Notes under the pieces: generated by a model
Databases searched by the model: none
What the model was told of the DNA's origin: nothing
Seen by the model: only the letters and a program-made list of their open reading frames with translations
Shown here: positions 17,635-27,815 of the stretch, piece after piece
How positions within the stretch are numbered: position 1 is the first letter of the stretch
How the letters are laid out: each line of letters opens with the position of its first letter
Translations under genes and position numbers: made by a program
Assembly: GCF_003149085.1 (NCBI RefSeq)
Contig: NZ_QGDT01000002.1
Span: 124,001 to 188,000 of the forward strand
DNA length: 64,000 bases
Source of the DNA: Dyadobacter jejuensis
GTDB taxonomy: Bacteria; Bacteroidota; Bacteroidia; Cytophagales; Spirosomataceae
Reading direction: 5' to 3'

Positions 17635-19005
17635 TTAAAAAGAAGGGAATAGCAGGGTAAATGTGGTTCCTTCTCCCAGTTTTGTGTCGACGTCGATGCT
17701 CGCTCCTTGCATCATGAGTATACGCTTCGTAAGGGCGAGTCCTATACCAAAACCCGACTTATCCATCGTAGAGGTACTCCTATAAAAAGTATCAAATATA
17801 TAGGGAAGTTCGTCGGGGTCCATACCAGCACCATGGTCTTCGAAGGTTATAAGAATCCCTTCGGCGGGTACCTTCAGCACCACTCTAACTTTTTTATTGT
17901 CGCTGTACTTGCAGGCATTGTCCATCAGGTTTACAAAGGCCGTACGAAGCAGACTTTCGTCCCCATACCTGATCAGCAGGTCTTCGTTATCGGGGATGTC
18001 ACTGTACAAGATTTCTACTTGATAGTCGGGATGCCTCTGCTGAACGAACGATTTGGCTAGCCAAAGGACCTCATCCACTCGAATACGTTGAAAAGTCACT
18101 TTAAAAGCCTCTTCCTCGGTGCGGGCTAGGTCGAGCAGGCGATTCACCAGTTCATTCATCTCCTTGACTTCCCCGAGGATCCCCTTTAGTGCATCCTGGT
18201 AATTTTCAACTTCTCGCCGCTTCATTAGGGTTACTTCCACTTCGGTCATGATCAGCGCCAAGGGGGTCCGAAGTTCATGGGATGCGTGAGAAACAAAATT
18301 CTTCTGAGCCACAAAGGCGATTTGAAGCCTATTGAGCATAGAATTAAAGGTTTCTGCCAATAAGGCGAGCTCATCTTTTTCGCGGCCCACCGATACCTTT
18401 TGGTGCAGGTTCCCGGCCGATATTCTATTCACTTGCTCTATGATGTCGGACACGGGTCGGATGGCGTCGGTAGCAAACTGCCAGCCCGCCACAGCCACCA
18501 GCACCAGGCAAAGCAGCCAGCCGATCAGCAGTATTTCTCTCAAGCGCTGTAGCTGGTTAAGGCCCAGAAGATCCTGAGCCATAGCCACGATCACCCAGGG
18601 GTTGTTTTGGCTCTGTAGGATATGCCTAATTACGATGACATCCTTTTTGCCAATTTTGGTCTTGACATCGGTGCCTCCCCTCACTTCTGCCAGGGTGCTT
18701 TTGGGGAGATCGAATTCACTGCTCCCACTACTAAAGATCACTGAATCCTGACCATTATATACCGTAATTTCTTCATCCAGAAGCAGGGTATTATTGGCCT
18801 TCTCAATCTTTACAATTTCCTCATTGGTCAGGGCTCCCCCACCCTCCACCAATTGGGCGATGGTTTGCCCGCGCTCATTGAGAAACGAATAAAATTGTTT
18901 CTCACGGTATTGATCGTAAAAAAAGTAAATCGAAAGGCAAAATAGGGCCATAATGGACCCTACCAGCATAGTAAAAAGTAAGGTTAGCCTCGACTTTATA
19001 TTCAT
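17635..19005 (-). CDS. Membrane sensor histidine kinase with HAMP domain
   Basis: 456 residues. TM1 (about 8-30) and TM2 (about 158-177) flank a ~125-residue periplasmic sensor region of unrecognised type. A HAMP domain follows (about 180-232), then HisKA with phospho-acceptor His243 in SHASHELRTP, and an HATPase domain with N box 'NLMDNACKYS', G boxes 'DHGAGMDP' and 'GFGIGLAL'. It overlaps the upstream response regulator by 4 bp (ATGA), so the two form a classic two-component pair. The signal is unknown. Confidence 0.93.
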   Translation of the reverse strand: MNIKSRLTLLFTMLVGSIMALFCLSIYFFYDQYREKQFYSFLNERGQTIAQLVEGGGALTNEEIVKIEKANNTLLLDEEITVYNGQDSVIFSSGSSEFDLPKSTLAEVRGGTDVKTKIGKKDVIVIRHILQSQNNPWVIVAMAQDLLGLNQLQRLREILLIGWLLCLVLVAVAGWQFATDAIRPVSDIIEQVNRISAGNLHQKVSVGREKDELALLAETFNSMLNRLQIAFVAQKNFVSHASHELRTPLALIMTEVEVTLMKRREVENYQDALKGILGEVKEMNELVNRLLDLARTEEEAFKVTFQRIRVDEVLWLAKSFVQQRHPDYQVEILYSDIPDNEDLLIRYGDESLLRTAFVNLMDNACKYSDNKKVRVVLKVPAEGILITFEDHGAGMDPDELPYIFDTFYRSTSTMDKSGFGIGLALTKRILMMQGASIDVDTKLGEGTTFTLLFPSF

Positions 19006-19679
19006 TCCTCTTTGAAAATATATCCCATACCAACCACGGTATGGATCAATTTGTTAGGGTAATCCTTATCTACCTTTTTACGTAAAAAGTTAATATAGAC
19101 ATCAATTACATTGGTACCTGTATCGAAGCGTATGTCCCATACCTGCTCGGCAATGTCGACCCGAGATACCACCCTACCTCTATTACGCATCAGGTATTCC
19201 AGCAAGGCAAATTCCTTGGCCGTAAGATCGATCCGGTTACCAGCCCGACGTGCCACCTTTTCATCCAAGTTCAACTCCAGATCGGCCAGAGCCAATACCT
19301 GAGCCCCTTGTTCTCGACCGTTGGAGCGCTGCACCAAGGCCTTGATTCGCGCAATTAACTCCCTAAACTCAAAGGGTTTTACCAGATAATCGTCGGCTCC
19401 TGCTTCAAAGCCATCGAGCTTGTCCTCTATAGTCCCCAAGGCGGTCAAGAACAAAATCGGCGTAGCGAGACCGTCCTTTCGTAACTGACGTGCAAGGTCG
19501 TATCCATTGAGTAAGGGTAAATTGACATCCAGGATAATAAGGTCAAACTTATAATTAGTGGCCATTTTTTTTCCCAATTGACCATCAAAAGCGAGCTCTA
19601 CCTCCCAGGATTGTTCTTCGAGTCCTCTTTTGAGAAACCCTCCCAATTTAGGCTCGTCTTCAACGACTAATAATTTCAT
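19002..19679 (-). CDS. OmpR-family response regulator
   Basis: 225 residues from the ATG at 19679 (MKLLVVEDEPK); a longer frame upstream to 19835 is open but adds 52 residues that do not belong to the family. Receiver domain with ED at 7-8, phospho-acceptor Asp51 (LIILDVNLPLLNGY), Thr in FLTALG and Lys in DYLVKPFEF. The winged-helix Trans_reg_C domain is about 128-222 (DLTAKEFALLEYL, RGRVVSR, TNVIDVYINFLRKKVD). It is the partner of the overlapping histidine kinase and probably autoregulates the pair. Confidence 0.93.
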   Translation of the reverse strand: MKLLVVEDEPKLGGFLKRGLEEQSWEVELAFDGQLGKKMATNYKFDLIILDVNLPLLNGYDLARQLRKDGLATPILFLTALGTIEDKLDGFEAGADDYLVKPFEFRELIARIKALVQRSNGREQGAQVLALADLELNLDEKVARRAGNRIDLTAKEFALLEYLMRNRGRVVSRVDIAEQVWDIRFDTGTNVIDVYINFLRKKVDKDYPNKLIHTVVGMGYIFKEE

Positions 19680-19904
19680 ATTCGATCTTGGTTTTAGCAT
19701 TTTTATCTTACCTCGTCGACGCAATATTCCCAACCGATAGCTGACTTGCTGGGGACGTACTCCGAAAAAACTCTCCAATGTAACCACTATTTTGAAGGAA
19801 AAAACCAACAAAATAACCCTTCGATTGGACACCAATATTGGGACATTATTGGATCAAAAAAAAGCCATCCTTAAGTGGTATGGCCCTTTAATAGTATTTT
19901 AATG

Positions 19905-20462
19905 CTAATAATAATCCGAATCGGCACCATATTTATTACCATCGCCGAAGGAGTCCAACTCATCCTCTTCATTGGGCATGGTTTTTAATGCTTTTTTAAT
20001 CAGGCCGATTTGCCCTCCATGATAAATATCATGATGCATCACCCCATGTACCAAGGTATGGTAAGAGTAATCCCGCCCAGGAACATAAGTTTCCAGAAAG
20101 CTATCGTCGGTGAGCTTTTGCAACTCGGTAATCAGTTCTTCTTGCGACAAACTTAGCTCCATCTGCAAGGCTTCCCACTCAAAGTCATCGACCACCGGAA
20201 ATTTCTTCCAATCCTTATCTTTGGTGGTAATATCGAACTCTTTATCCCCTTGAAGTTTACGAACCGCAAAAATCCTCCAGGTAGTAAGATGATAAACGAT
20301 CTCGGCGATGGAATGCGTATTAGTCGACAGTCGCCTTTCAGCAAGCTTTGGTGTAACGTCCCTTAGGCTTTCGACCAAGGAGTTCCCAAACCACACTTCT
20401 TCACTTTCATAGGTATCGTTAAGTAAGTCTATGATCCTTAATATTTCTTCTTTAGTTTCCAT
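19905..20462 (-). CDS. DinB-family protein
   Basis: About 185 residues from the ATG at 20462 (METKEEILRII). It has the four-helix DinB fold pattern with candidate metal-binding histidines in 'IAEIVYHLTTWRIFAVRKL' and in 'LVHGVMHHDIYHGGQIGLIKK'. DinB/YfiT-type proteins are metal-dependent thiol transferases or of unknown role. It ends in an acidic tail. It is monocistronic. Confidence 0.85.
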   Translation of the reverse strand: METKEEILRIIDLLNDTYESEEVWFGNSLVESLRDVTPKLAERRLSTNTHSIAEIVYHLTTWRIFAVRKLQGDKEFDITTKDKDWKKFPVVDDFEWEALQMELSLSQEELITELQKLTDDSFLETYVPGRDYSYHTLVHGVMHHDIYHGGQIGLIKKALKTMPNEEDELDSFGDGNKYGADSDYY

Positions 20463-20697
20463 ATTTATATTCAAATGCAAGTGGTCAATTTAGCATTTTT
20501 TGTTTTAAACTGCATATTTGTTCCTACTTTTTACTTATTAAGCAATTTATGCTGCGAAAGTACTTCGGGCATCCAACCATTTTGGCTCCATAATTGTCCC
20601 TATAAAGTGTGGAGAGCCCACCATCTATGGATTGAACCCACTAAAATAAAATCTCCGAATATTTTTTTCGTTGTTAAATAGATAAAACATACAACTC

Positions 20698-21306
20698 ATG
20701 AAAAACCAAATAATCTCTATTGCCTTAATACTCTTCACAGGACTGCTGAGCTCCTGCAATGACGATCCCGTTGCCGATTTGTCGAGCGAAGAGTCGCTGG
20801 TATATTATACCAACCGCGACAAATCGGTTGATTTTATTCAATACAAGACCTTTAGCGTGGCCGATTCCATCCTGGTCATTCAGAATAATCGGCAGGGCTA
20901 TTCCCTTACCAGCATAGACAAGGACATGCTCGAAGGCATTATTGCCAATATGAAAGCGTTGGGCTATACCTACGTGGGCCCCAATGACAATCCAGACCTA
21001 GGGCTTACCGCCTCTTGGATTTCGGATACTTATCTGAATGTAGCCAGTATTCCTATTTCATCTTATTGGGGCTACGGTGGCTACGGATACGGCTATGGCT
21101 ACCCGAGCTATTACCAATACTACCAGACTCAGGAAAATTATTGGCTGGTTAATATGTTGGATTTTAAAAATGCCGACACAACCAAAAAAAGTTTCCCTGT
21201 CGTGTGGAATGCACAAATTAAAGGGAATGATATAGAAAACCCGCTACTCATCAATACGATGGTCGATGCATTATTTTCTCAGTCCCCGTACCTTAAACAG
21301 AATTAA
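20698..21306 (+). CDS. DUF4136-type lipoprotein
   Basis: 202 residues. The N terminus is a lipoprotein signal (lipobox LLSSC, Cys at about residue 20). The domain has the DUF4136 pattern: an early 'DFIQYKTFSVADSI', a segment on a 'GYTYVGPNDNPDLGLTASW' theme, and a glycine/tyrosine-rich loop (about 120-140). The family is made of small periplasm-facing lipoproteins of unknown role. It precedes an outer-membrane barrel gene by 26 bp, so the two are probably one transcription unit. Confidence 0.78.
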   Translation: MKNQIISIALILFTGLLSSCNDDPVADLSSEESLVYYTNRDKSVDFIQYKTFSVADSILVIQNNRQGYSLTSIDKDMLEGIIANMKALGYTYVGPNDNPDLGLTASWISDTYLNVASIPISSYWGYGGYGYGYGYPSYYQYYQTQENYWLVNMLDFKNADTTKKSFPVVWNAQIKGNDIENPLLINTMVDALFSQSPYLKQN

Positions 21307-21332
21307 GCTTGAAGGCCCGATATTTCAATAAA

Positions 21333-21995
21333 ATGACAGCAATGAAAAATATAATATTAATGGCTTTCCTTTGCATAGCCACCGCCTCGTTGGCACAAGA
21401 TAAGCCTAAACTTTACACCTTACCTTCTCCATTCGAAAGGTACAATTATAGCCTCGCTACCATCCGTTTTGGGGCTGCTGTCCCAATAGGGCAGCTCTCG
21501 GACCAGTACATAGACAAGGCTACTTTCAAAAATTTTTCGGCCTCTCTCGAATGGGTCCTCCCCAACAGGCTTTCGATTGGTGGGGAAATTGGATCTTCCA
21601 ATCTCCAAAAAAGAATTCCTAGGGCCGTTTACGAATTCGAAGACCAAACCATATCGGCCGTTCAAACCCGCACCCTCGTTTTACAACCTTTTCAGGCATT
21701 TGTGAACTACCATTTTGCCAATAAAAATGACCGGATACAACCTTACATTCAGCTGAGTGGTGGAGGCAGCCGGGTCGATTATAGCCTCTATTACGGGAAC
21801 TTGGTGGATCAATACCAGAAGATTAGGCCCACTTATGGCGTGGGAGTAGGTTCCAAGTTCCTCTTCAAGCCTGATGGATCCGTAGGAGCCGATCTGCGAG
21901 CCAAATATACCAATACACCTTTCAAATACGATTATATAGATGGCAATGCCTCGACGCTAAACGTATCGGTGGGGATATTTTACCGCTGGTGGTAA
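21333..21995 (+). CDS. Outer-membrane beta-barrel protein
   Basis: About 220 residues. I start at the ATG at 21333; a second ATG at 21342 directly begins the signal peptide (MKNIILMAFLCIATASLAQ). The mature part has alternating beta-strand patterns and ends in an aromatic residue (FYRWW) as porin-like barrels do. The size fits an 8-strand barrel (OmpW/OmpX-like or 'outer membrane beta-barrel' family). It follows the DUF4136 lipoprotein gene; a joint envelope role is inferred. Confidence 0.75.
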   Translation: MTAMKNIILMAFLCIATASLAQDKPKLYTLPSPFERYNYSLATIRFGAAVPIGQLSDQYIDKATFKNFSASLEWVLPNRLSIGGEIGSSNLQKRIPRAVYEFEDQTISAVQTRTLVLQPFQAFVNYHFANKNDRIQPYIQLSGGGSRVDYSLYYGNLVDQYQKIRPTYGVGVGSKFLFKPDGSVGADLRAKYTNTPFKYDYIDGNASTLNVSVGIFYRWW

Positions 21996-22010
21996 GCCCT
22001 ACTTGACAAT

Positions 22011-22044
22011 AAAATCGCCCGAATGATACCATTCGGGCGATTTT
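22011..22044. terminator. Bidirectional Rho-independent terminator
   Basis: Perfect 15-bp stem aaaatcgcccgaatg (22011-22025) with cattcgggcgatttt (22030-22044) and a 4-nt loop, with T runs on both strands. It sits between the convergent barrel gene and pheA. Confidence 0.9.
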
Positions 22045-22055
22045 GTTATAACCTA

Positions 22056-23153
22056 CTAAGAAACACGCACATAGCTACCCAACCATTTGAGGTGTGTGCC
22101 GTACTTTTGAATAATTTCCTGAATGACCGGATCATCGTAGTGACCGATAAACTCTACCAGGAACCAGGCTCTAAACGACGCTTCTCCACGCACTGGCCTA
22201 CTTTCGATTTTGGTGAGGTTGACGCCCCTATCGTTAAAGTCTTTCAAAAAGTCGTACAAAATACCAGGCCTGTTGGTGTTAGGTAGATTGGCAATAATCG
22301 TCGTTTTGTCCTCCTCACTTTTGGCGTTCACAATATCCTTGGCCAGGATCAGAAACCTCGTTATATTCTGATCACTATCTTCAATGTTCTCGAAAAGCAT
22401 GGGCACCTCGAAAATTCGTGCAGAAATGGAAGAACAAATGGCCGCCGAATCCGGCTCCGTGGCCGCTATTTTGGCCGCTTTCGAGGTGGACTCCACCGGG
22501 ATAATCTCCACGGATTCATCAGAAATATACTCCTTCAAAAATTTACCACATTGCCGAAATGCAATGTCTTTCGAATAAATCCGCTTAATATCCTTCAGAG
22601 AGTCGGCCTGAGAAACGAACGAAAAGTGGATAGGCAATAGCACCTCAGCCACAATCGTCAGATTTTTCTCCCTCAAGTAGTCTACCGTTTCCACCACAAT
22701 CCCCTCTTGGTTGTTCTCTATAGGTACTACTCCAAACTTGGCCCTGCCAGTTTCTACACTTTCGAATACAGAATGGATGCTGGGAAGTACCAAATACTCA
22801 CTCATGGCACCGAATCGGCCTTCGGCCGCTTGATGCGTAAAACTACCTTCGGGCCCCAAATAAGCTACACGCTCTGGCAATTCCAGATTTCGTGATACGG
22901 CAAAAATTTCAAAAAATATAGCATCTATCGCCGAGCGTGTCAGCAACCCATTATTATTCCTTTCCAGTCGGTCCAAAATCTGTTTTTCTCGCTCGGGCCT
23001 ATAAATGATGGCATTCGACGAGCGCTTCAGATCCCCTACTTTTTTGACGACCTCCATTCGTTCATTGAGTAGATGGAGCAACTGATTGTCCAGCTCATCA
23101 ATTTTATTCCTTAAGTCTAATAAATCCACTAGTATAACTTTTATATTGAGCAA
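22056..23153 (-). CDS. pheA: Bifunctional chorismate mutase / prephenate dehydratase (P-protein)
   Basis: 365 residues. A type II chorismate mutase domain is at about 10-92 (LDLRNKIDELDNQLLHLLNER), prephenate dehydratase at about 96-275 (VAYLGPEGSFTHQAA; 'FGVVPIENNQEG') and a C-terminal ACT domain at about 285-365 with 'NRPGILYDFLKDFNDRGVNLTKIESRP' split across the Phe-binding loop. It converts chorismate to phenylpyruvate, with feedback control by phenylalanine. An in-frame GTG at 23129 is an alternative start closer to the family N terminus. It lies 12 bp downstream of parE. Confidence 0.95.
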   Translation of the reverse strand: MLNIKVILVDLLDLRNKIDELDNQLLHLLNERMEVVKKVGDLKRSSNAIIYRPEREKQILDRLERNNNGLLTRSAIDAIFFEIFAVSRNLELPERVAYLGPEGSFTHQAAEGRFGAMSEYLVLPSIHSVFESVETGRAKFGVVPIENNQEGIVVETVDYLREKNLTIVAEVLLPIHFSFVSQADSLKDIKRIYSKDIAFRQCGKFLKEYISDESVEIIPVESTSKAAKIAATEPDSAAICSSISARIFEVPMLFENIEDSDQNITRFLILAKDIVNAKSEEDKTTIIANLPNTNRPGILYDFLKDFNDRGVNLTKIESRPVRGEASFRAWFLVEFIGHYDDPVIQEIIQKYGTHLKWLGSYVRVS

Positions 23154-23165
23154 CTTTTGGTAATC

Positions 23166-25040
23166 CTACATGGCCAAGGCCAATTCTTCTATAGATTTTT
23201 CTGTCTTCAGATTTTCTATGATGAATTTCTGACGATCAGGCGTATTTTTCCCCATATAATAGGCCAACAACTTTTGAATGGAGGTTTCCTTTTGCAGAAT
23301 GATAGGCTCCAGATGCATATCCTCCCCTATAAAACGGCCAAATTCGCTTGGGGAAATCTCACCTAACCCCTTAAAACGGGTAATCTCTGGCTTATTACCT
23401 AGTTTCTCTACCGCTGCCTGTTTCTCTTCCTCCGAGTAGCAATATATGGTTTCCTTTTTATTTCTTACCCTAAATAAGGGAGTCTCCAGCACGTACAAAT
23501 GCCCATTCCTGACCAGATCCGGAAAAAATTGAAGGAAAAATGTCATCAATAATAATCGTATATGCATGCCGTCAACGTCGGCATCTGTGGCGATTACAAT
23601 CCTATTGAACCGAAGGTTTTCCACTCCATTTTCAATATCTAATGCATGTTGAAGTAGATTAAACTCCTCATTTTCGTAAACAATTTTCTTGGTCAGGCCA
23701 AAGCAGTTGAGGGGCTTCCCCCTGAGACTAAATACGGCCTGAGTCTGGATATTTCTAGACTTCGTAATAGAGCCACTAGCCGAGTCACCTTCGGTAACAA
23801 ACAGGGTGGTCTCATACCTTAGCTCATTTTTGGCGTCGGTCAGGTGCATCCGACAGTCTCTCAACTTCTTATTATGCAAATTGGCCTTTTTTGCCCTTTC
23901 ATTAGCAAGTTTCTTAATCCCTGCCAATTCTTTTCTTTCCCTTTCCGACTGTTCGATCCGCTTTTTAATGGCGTCGCGAGTCTCGGTATGCATGTGTAAA
24001 TAGTTGTCGAGCCGTTCTTTTACAAAATCGTTGACAAAAGTACGAACGGTAGGGCTGTTTGGGTCGGGCGTGACGGTATTAGATCCTAGCTTAGTTTTGG
24101 TCTGCGACTCAAATACCGGCTCCTGAATACGCACCGCCACGGCGGCTATAATAGAAGAACGCACATCCTCAGGGGCATAATCCTTCCCAAAATGCTCCCG
24201 TACTGCCTTTACGATAGACTCTCTAAAGGCACTCAAATGGGTGCCCCCTTGGGTGGTATACTGTCCGTTAACAAAAGAATAATATTCCTCACCATACTGG
24301 TTTCCGTGGGTCATGGCAAACTCTATATCCTCGCCTTTCAGGTGAATAATGGGATACCGAATGGCCTCAGGGTCCGACTTGCTTTGAAGTAAATCTAAAA
24401 GCCCATTTTGAGAAATATACTTCTGCCCATTAAAAACAATCGTTAACCCGGCGTTCAGATAACAGTAATTCCAAATCATGTTATTCAAAAACTGAGGGAT
24501 ATACCTAAAGTTTTTGAAAATAGTCCCATCTGGCTCAAAAACCATATGTGTACCATTCCTCTGGTTGGTGGGCTCCTCTCCCGACTCATGGGTAAGCACC
24601 CCTTGTTGGAATTCGGCAATCTTGGCCTTCCCATCCCTAAAAGAGCTCACTTTAAAATAATGAGAAAGGGCATTTACCGCCTTGGTACCCACCCCATTGA
24701 GTCCCACAGACTTCTGGAAGGCTCCGGAGTCATACTTCCCTCCGGTATTAATCTTAGACACACAATCCACTACCTTTCCTAGGGGGATGCCCCGCCCATA
24801 GTCCCTCACCTCTACGCGATGTTCCGAAATTTTTATTTCTATAGTCTTTCCATTCCCCATCATATGTTCATCGATGGAGTTATCAACTATTTCCTTTACC
24901 AAAACATATATTCCATCGTCGATCGACGATCCGTCGCCCAGCTTACCAATATACATCCCAGGCCGCAGACGAATATGTTCCTTCCAATCCAGAGACCTTA
25001 TACTATCTTCATCGTACTGAACGTTAGTCGAATTATCCAT
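23166..25040 (-). CDS. parE: DNA topoisomerase IV subunit B (ParE)
   Basis: 624 residues. GHKL ATPase domain at the N terminus with '[13 protein letters not shown]' and '[10 protein letters not shown]'; transducer domain with QTKTKLGS, the ParE/GyrB-type lysine loop; TOPRIM domain with '[12 protein letters not shown]' and '[16 protein letters not shown]'. The length without a GyrB-type insertion and the short C terminus fit ParE. It decatenates daughter chromosomes together with ParC. parC is not next to it; pheA follows instead. Confidence 0.93.
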   Translation of the reverse strand: MDNSTNVQYDEDSIRSLDWKEHIRLRPGMYIGKLGDGSSIDDGIYVLVKEIVDNSIDEHMMGNGKTIEIKISEHRVEVRDYGRGIPLGKVVDCVSKINTGGKYDSGAFQKSVGLNGVGTKAVNALSHYFKVSSFRDGKAKIAEFQQGVLTHESGEEPTNQRNGTHMVFEPDGTIFKNFRYIPQFLNNMIWNYCYLNAGLTIVFNGQKYISQNGLLDLLQSKSDPEAIRYPIIHLKGEDIEFAMTHGNQYGEEYYSFVNGQYTTQGGTHLSAFRESIVKAVREHFGKDYAPEDVRSSIIAAVAVRIQEPVFESQTKTKLGSNTVTPDPNSPTVRTFVNDFVKERLDNYLHMHTETRDAIKKRIEQSERERKELAGIKKLANERAKKANLHNKKLRDCRMHLTDAKNELRYETTLFVTEGDSASGSITKSRNIQTQAVFSLRGKPLNCFGLTKKIVYENEEFNLLQHALDIENGVENLRFNRIVIATDADVDGMHIRLLLMTFFLQFFPDLVRNGHLYVLETPLFRVRNKKETIYCYSEEEKQAAVEKLGNKPEITRFKGLGEISPSEFGRFIGEDMHLEPIILQKETSIQKLLAYYMGKNTPDRQKFIIENLKTEKSIEELALAM

Positions 25041-25121
25041 ATTTATATTTATTCTGATGTATAATAAAGTACCTATAAAACTATTTTCAGGTCGGGGTAT
25101 TAAATAAATAAACTAGAATCG

Positions 25122-25140
25122 TAACTTTGTAACACAAAGT
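25122..25140 (+). promoter_or_regulatory. Candidate promoter of the polysaccharide locus, overlapped by an inverted repeat
   Basis: TAACTTTG (25122-25129) exactly matches the TAnnTTTG -7 consensus. The same bases form an inverted repeat actttg (25124-25129) / caaagt (25135-25140) with a 5-bp spacer, so a repressor or the start-site region could be symmetric here. No -33 TTTG is found. The leader to the chosen SLBB start would be about 175 nt. Confidence 0.45.
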
Positions 25141-25311
25141 ACTTTTTAAACCGACAAATAGAAATTCTTTAAAAATAGGAAAAATCTAATTTACTTTGTC
25201 CAAAATATGAAAACCAAATACACACGAAAGCGCTCATCGGATTGCAAAAGTAATAAGTCCAATGATGGTTTAACCAAATTCATGAGAAATCCTGGTACAA
25301 TAACGCAATAT

Positions 25312-27810
25312 ATGAACCGAATAAAGTTAGTTTCACGTCGCAAGCACATTTTCTCGTATCTTCTCTGCTTCTTACTCACCATTCCAGCTTTCTCACAGGT
25401 TACTGCTCCCACTACCGGGCCAGCGAGTACTGGGGGGCAAACGCAAGCACCCACTCAATCGGGCAATACGCGAGGCACCACGCAAGGCAACAGCCAGCAG
25501 GGAGTGCCTACCAACCAGACCAACAATCCCCAAGGAAAAACAAACGCCCAAGTAGGCAACGACGGGAATGCAACGGATGGTCAAAACGCTCAGGAAGGTA
25601 ACGACCAAGGCCAAAACGTGGACGACCAAGGGAAGGTAAACCGTGGAACGACCAATGCGCTGTCGGCAGCCGAAGAGGCCAAGCAAGTGCTCCGTAACAA
25701 AATATATGGCTATTCTATATTTGCCAATAAGAACTTCAACCCCATTCCTGAATTCCAGATCAGCACACCTACCAACTATATAGTGGGATCTGGCGATCAG
25801 CTGAACGTCTATCTGTACAACTATGCAGAGGCTACCTTCGAGCTCCTCGTTAACCGGGATGGATTTGTTACCATTCCTAAAGTAGGGAATGTATATGTGG
25901 CTGGCCGAACCATCGAAGAGGTTCGGAAGATCTTAATCGACAAGCTCGCACGCTTTACTCCAGGACTGATAGGAAATGGCGGACAGACGGCCCAAACCAA
26001 GCTTATGGTAACTCTAGGAGAGGTTCGTACCATCAAGGCTTATGTATCGGGTGAGGTAATCAACCCGGGCTCTTATGAATTGACTTCCCTATCCTCCGCT
26101 TTCAATGCCTTGTATCTGGCGGGAGGGCCCAATGAAATTGGCTCTTTCCGGGACATACGCGTAGTTAGAGCGGGGAAAGTCATTACCCACTTAGATATTT
26201 ATGATTTCCTGTCGAATGGTAAAATTGATGGAGACGTTAGGCTCCAGGATAACGATAACGTTATCGTAGGGTATTACCTCAAAAGAGTAGAAATTGACGG
26301 CTTGGTAAAAAGACCCGGGCTCTTCGAAATGAAACCAGGGGAAACGCTTCAGGACCTGATCAACTACGCGGGTGGGTTTTCGGATAAGGCGTACCGGGGC
26401 CGACTTAAGATTGAACGCATCACTTCTACTGAACGCCGGATAGTGGACGTACCCGAAGCCCAATATGGTCAATTCGAATTGCTTACTGGCGACTTGGTAC
26501 ACGTAGAAACGGTATTGGACCGCTTCGAAAATATTGTGACCATAGAGGGGGCTGTCATGCGCCCAGGGAATTACGCATTGGAAAACAGTGCAACTCTAAA
26601 ACAACTGGTAGAAAATGCCCAGGGCCTTCGTGAAGACGCCTTTGTAGGAAGGGTGAATGTACTACGTACGCGTACCGACCTCACCATCGAAAACATATCG
26701 CTTAACTTTGCCGACATCTTAAATGGCACCGTTCCCGATCTGATCCTTAACAGACTAGACCAGGTCGTGATTCCTTCAAAATTCGAGATGGCCCAGTCGG
26801 CCGTTATCACGGTTGAAGGCGAAGTTAACAACCCTAAGATCACTGAAAATGAAGGGCAATTTGCATATACCAGCAATATGACCTTAGAAGACGCCCTGCT
26901 ATTGGCAGGTGGGCTAAAGGAATCGGCCTATGCGTCGGAAGTGGAAGTGGTAAGGAGAAAGAGGAACAGCCCCGCTGGAGCAGCCAATGCCCAGATAGCC
27001 GAAGTGTATAAATTTAATGTAGACCGCGACCTTACTCTCAATAGCAACGAAAGCAACTTCGTTCTTTTCCCATTCGATCAGATCATCGTCCGCAAGTCAC
27101 CAAATTATGTAGAACAACAGTCGGTATTTCTGGAAGGGGAAGTATTGGTTACGGGTCCTTTCAGCATTATTAACAAAAATGATAAAATTAGCGACATCAT
27201 CAATAGAGCCGGAGGACTTACGGAACTGGCCTACCCCGAAGGGGCCACCCTACTCCGCCGTACGGTTGTTACTAGCTTACAGGAGGCTACCGACTACCTG
27301 GCCGAAGAAGCCAGCGAGCAGAGCATCAAAGAAGGCCGTATCATAGGTGATCAGCCCAATGTTAAAGAGGAATCGATTGGTATTAAGCTAAAGAGTATCC
27401 TGAAGAATCCGGGATCTTTTGAAGACTTAGTCGTACAAGAAGGGGATATTATTAGGGTGCCTAAGCGCCTGGAAACGGTGCAAGTAAATGGAGCGGTATT
27501 GTACCCGACCACCGTTAAGTACGGAAAAGGTCTTAACTTTACCGATTATATTTCTCAATCGGGAGGATTTACCGTATCCTCATTAAGAAAGAGTTCCTAT
27601 ATAAAATACCCTAATGGCAATATTGACAGGACCAGACGATTCTTGTTCTTCAATGTATATCCGAAGGTAGAGCCGGGTTCTGAACTGTTTATTCCGCAGC
27701 GTGCAGCACCTAGCCTAACTCCGCAACAAGCCATACAGACAACAACTGGCATATTATCGTCTGTGATGACCTTAGTAGTAACCATTTTAGCATTCCGTAC
27801 GATCCAATAA
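25312..27810 (+). CDS. SLBB-domain polysaccharide export protein (Wza-like)
   Basis: 832 residues from the ATG at 25312, which directly opens a signal peptide (RRKHIFSYLLCFLLTIPAFSQ); an ATG at 25207 in the same frame would put 35 polar residues before it. A ~75-residue Gln/Gly/Asn/Thr-rich low-complexity linker follows, then a Poly_export domain ('YIVGSGDQLNVYLYNYAEAT') and a series of about six SLBB domains with repeated 'VEGEVNNPK'/'GAVMRPGNY' motifs, ending in a C-terminal hydrophobic helix. There is no lipobox. It is the likely periplasmic/outer-membrane conduit for the polymer made by this locus. Confidence 0.88.
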   Translation: MNRIKLVSRRKHIFSYLLCFLLTIPAFSQVTAPTTGPASTGGQTQAPTQSGNTRGTTQGNSQQGVPTNQTNNPQGKTNAQVGNDGNATDGQNAQEGNDQGQNVDDQGKVNRGTTNALSAAEEAKQVLRNKIYGYSIFANKNFNPIPEFQISTPTNYIVGSGDQLNVYLYNYAEATFELLVNRDGFVTIPKVGNVYVAGRTIEEVRKILIDKLARFTPGLIGNGGQTAQTKLMVTLGEVRTIKAYVSGEVINPGSYELTSLSSAFNALYLAGGPNEIGSFRDIRVVRAGKVITHLDIYDFLSNGKIDGDVRLQDNDNVIVGYYLKRVEIDGLVKRPGLFEMKPGETLQDLINYAGGFSDKAYRGRLKIERITSTERRIVDVPEAQYGQFELLTGDLVHVETVLDRFENIVTIEGAVMRPGNYALENSATLKQLVENAQGLREDAFVGRVNVLRTRTDLTIENISLNFADILNGTVPDLILNRLDQVVIPSKFEMAQSAVITVEGEVNNPKITENEGQFAYTSNMTLEDALLLAGGLKESAYASEVEVVRRKRNSPAGAANAQIAEVYKFNVDRDLTLNSNESNFVLFPFDQIIVRKSPNYVEQQSVFLEGEVLVTGPFSIINKNDKISDIINRAGGLTELAYPEGATLLRRTVVTSLQEATDYLAEEASEQSIKEGRIIGDQPNVKEESIGIKLKSILKNPGSFEDLVVQEGDIIRVPKRLETVQVNGAVLYPTTVKYGKGLNFTDYISQSGGFTVSSLRKSSYIKYPNGNIDRTRRFLFFNVYPKVEPGSELFIPQRAAPSLTPQQAIQTTTGILSSVMTLVVTILAFRTIQ

Positions 27811-27815
27811 CGACC

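Noticed and set aside
19680-19835. N-terminal extension of the OmpR-type regulator
   Set aside because: The 52 extra residues are basic and unlike the family; the receiver domain starts exactly at the ATG at 19679.
23154-23165. A regulatory link between parE and pheA because they are 12 bp apart
   Set aside because: Close spacing alone is common in compact genomes; no shared function is evident.
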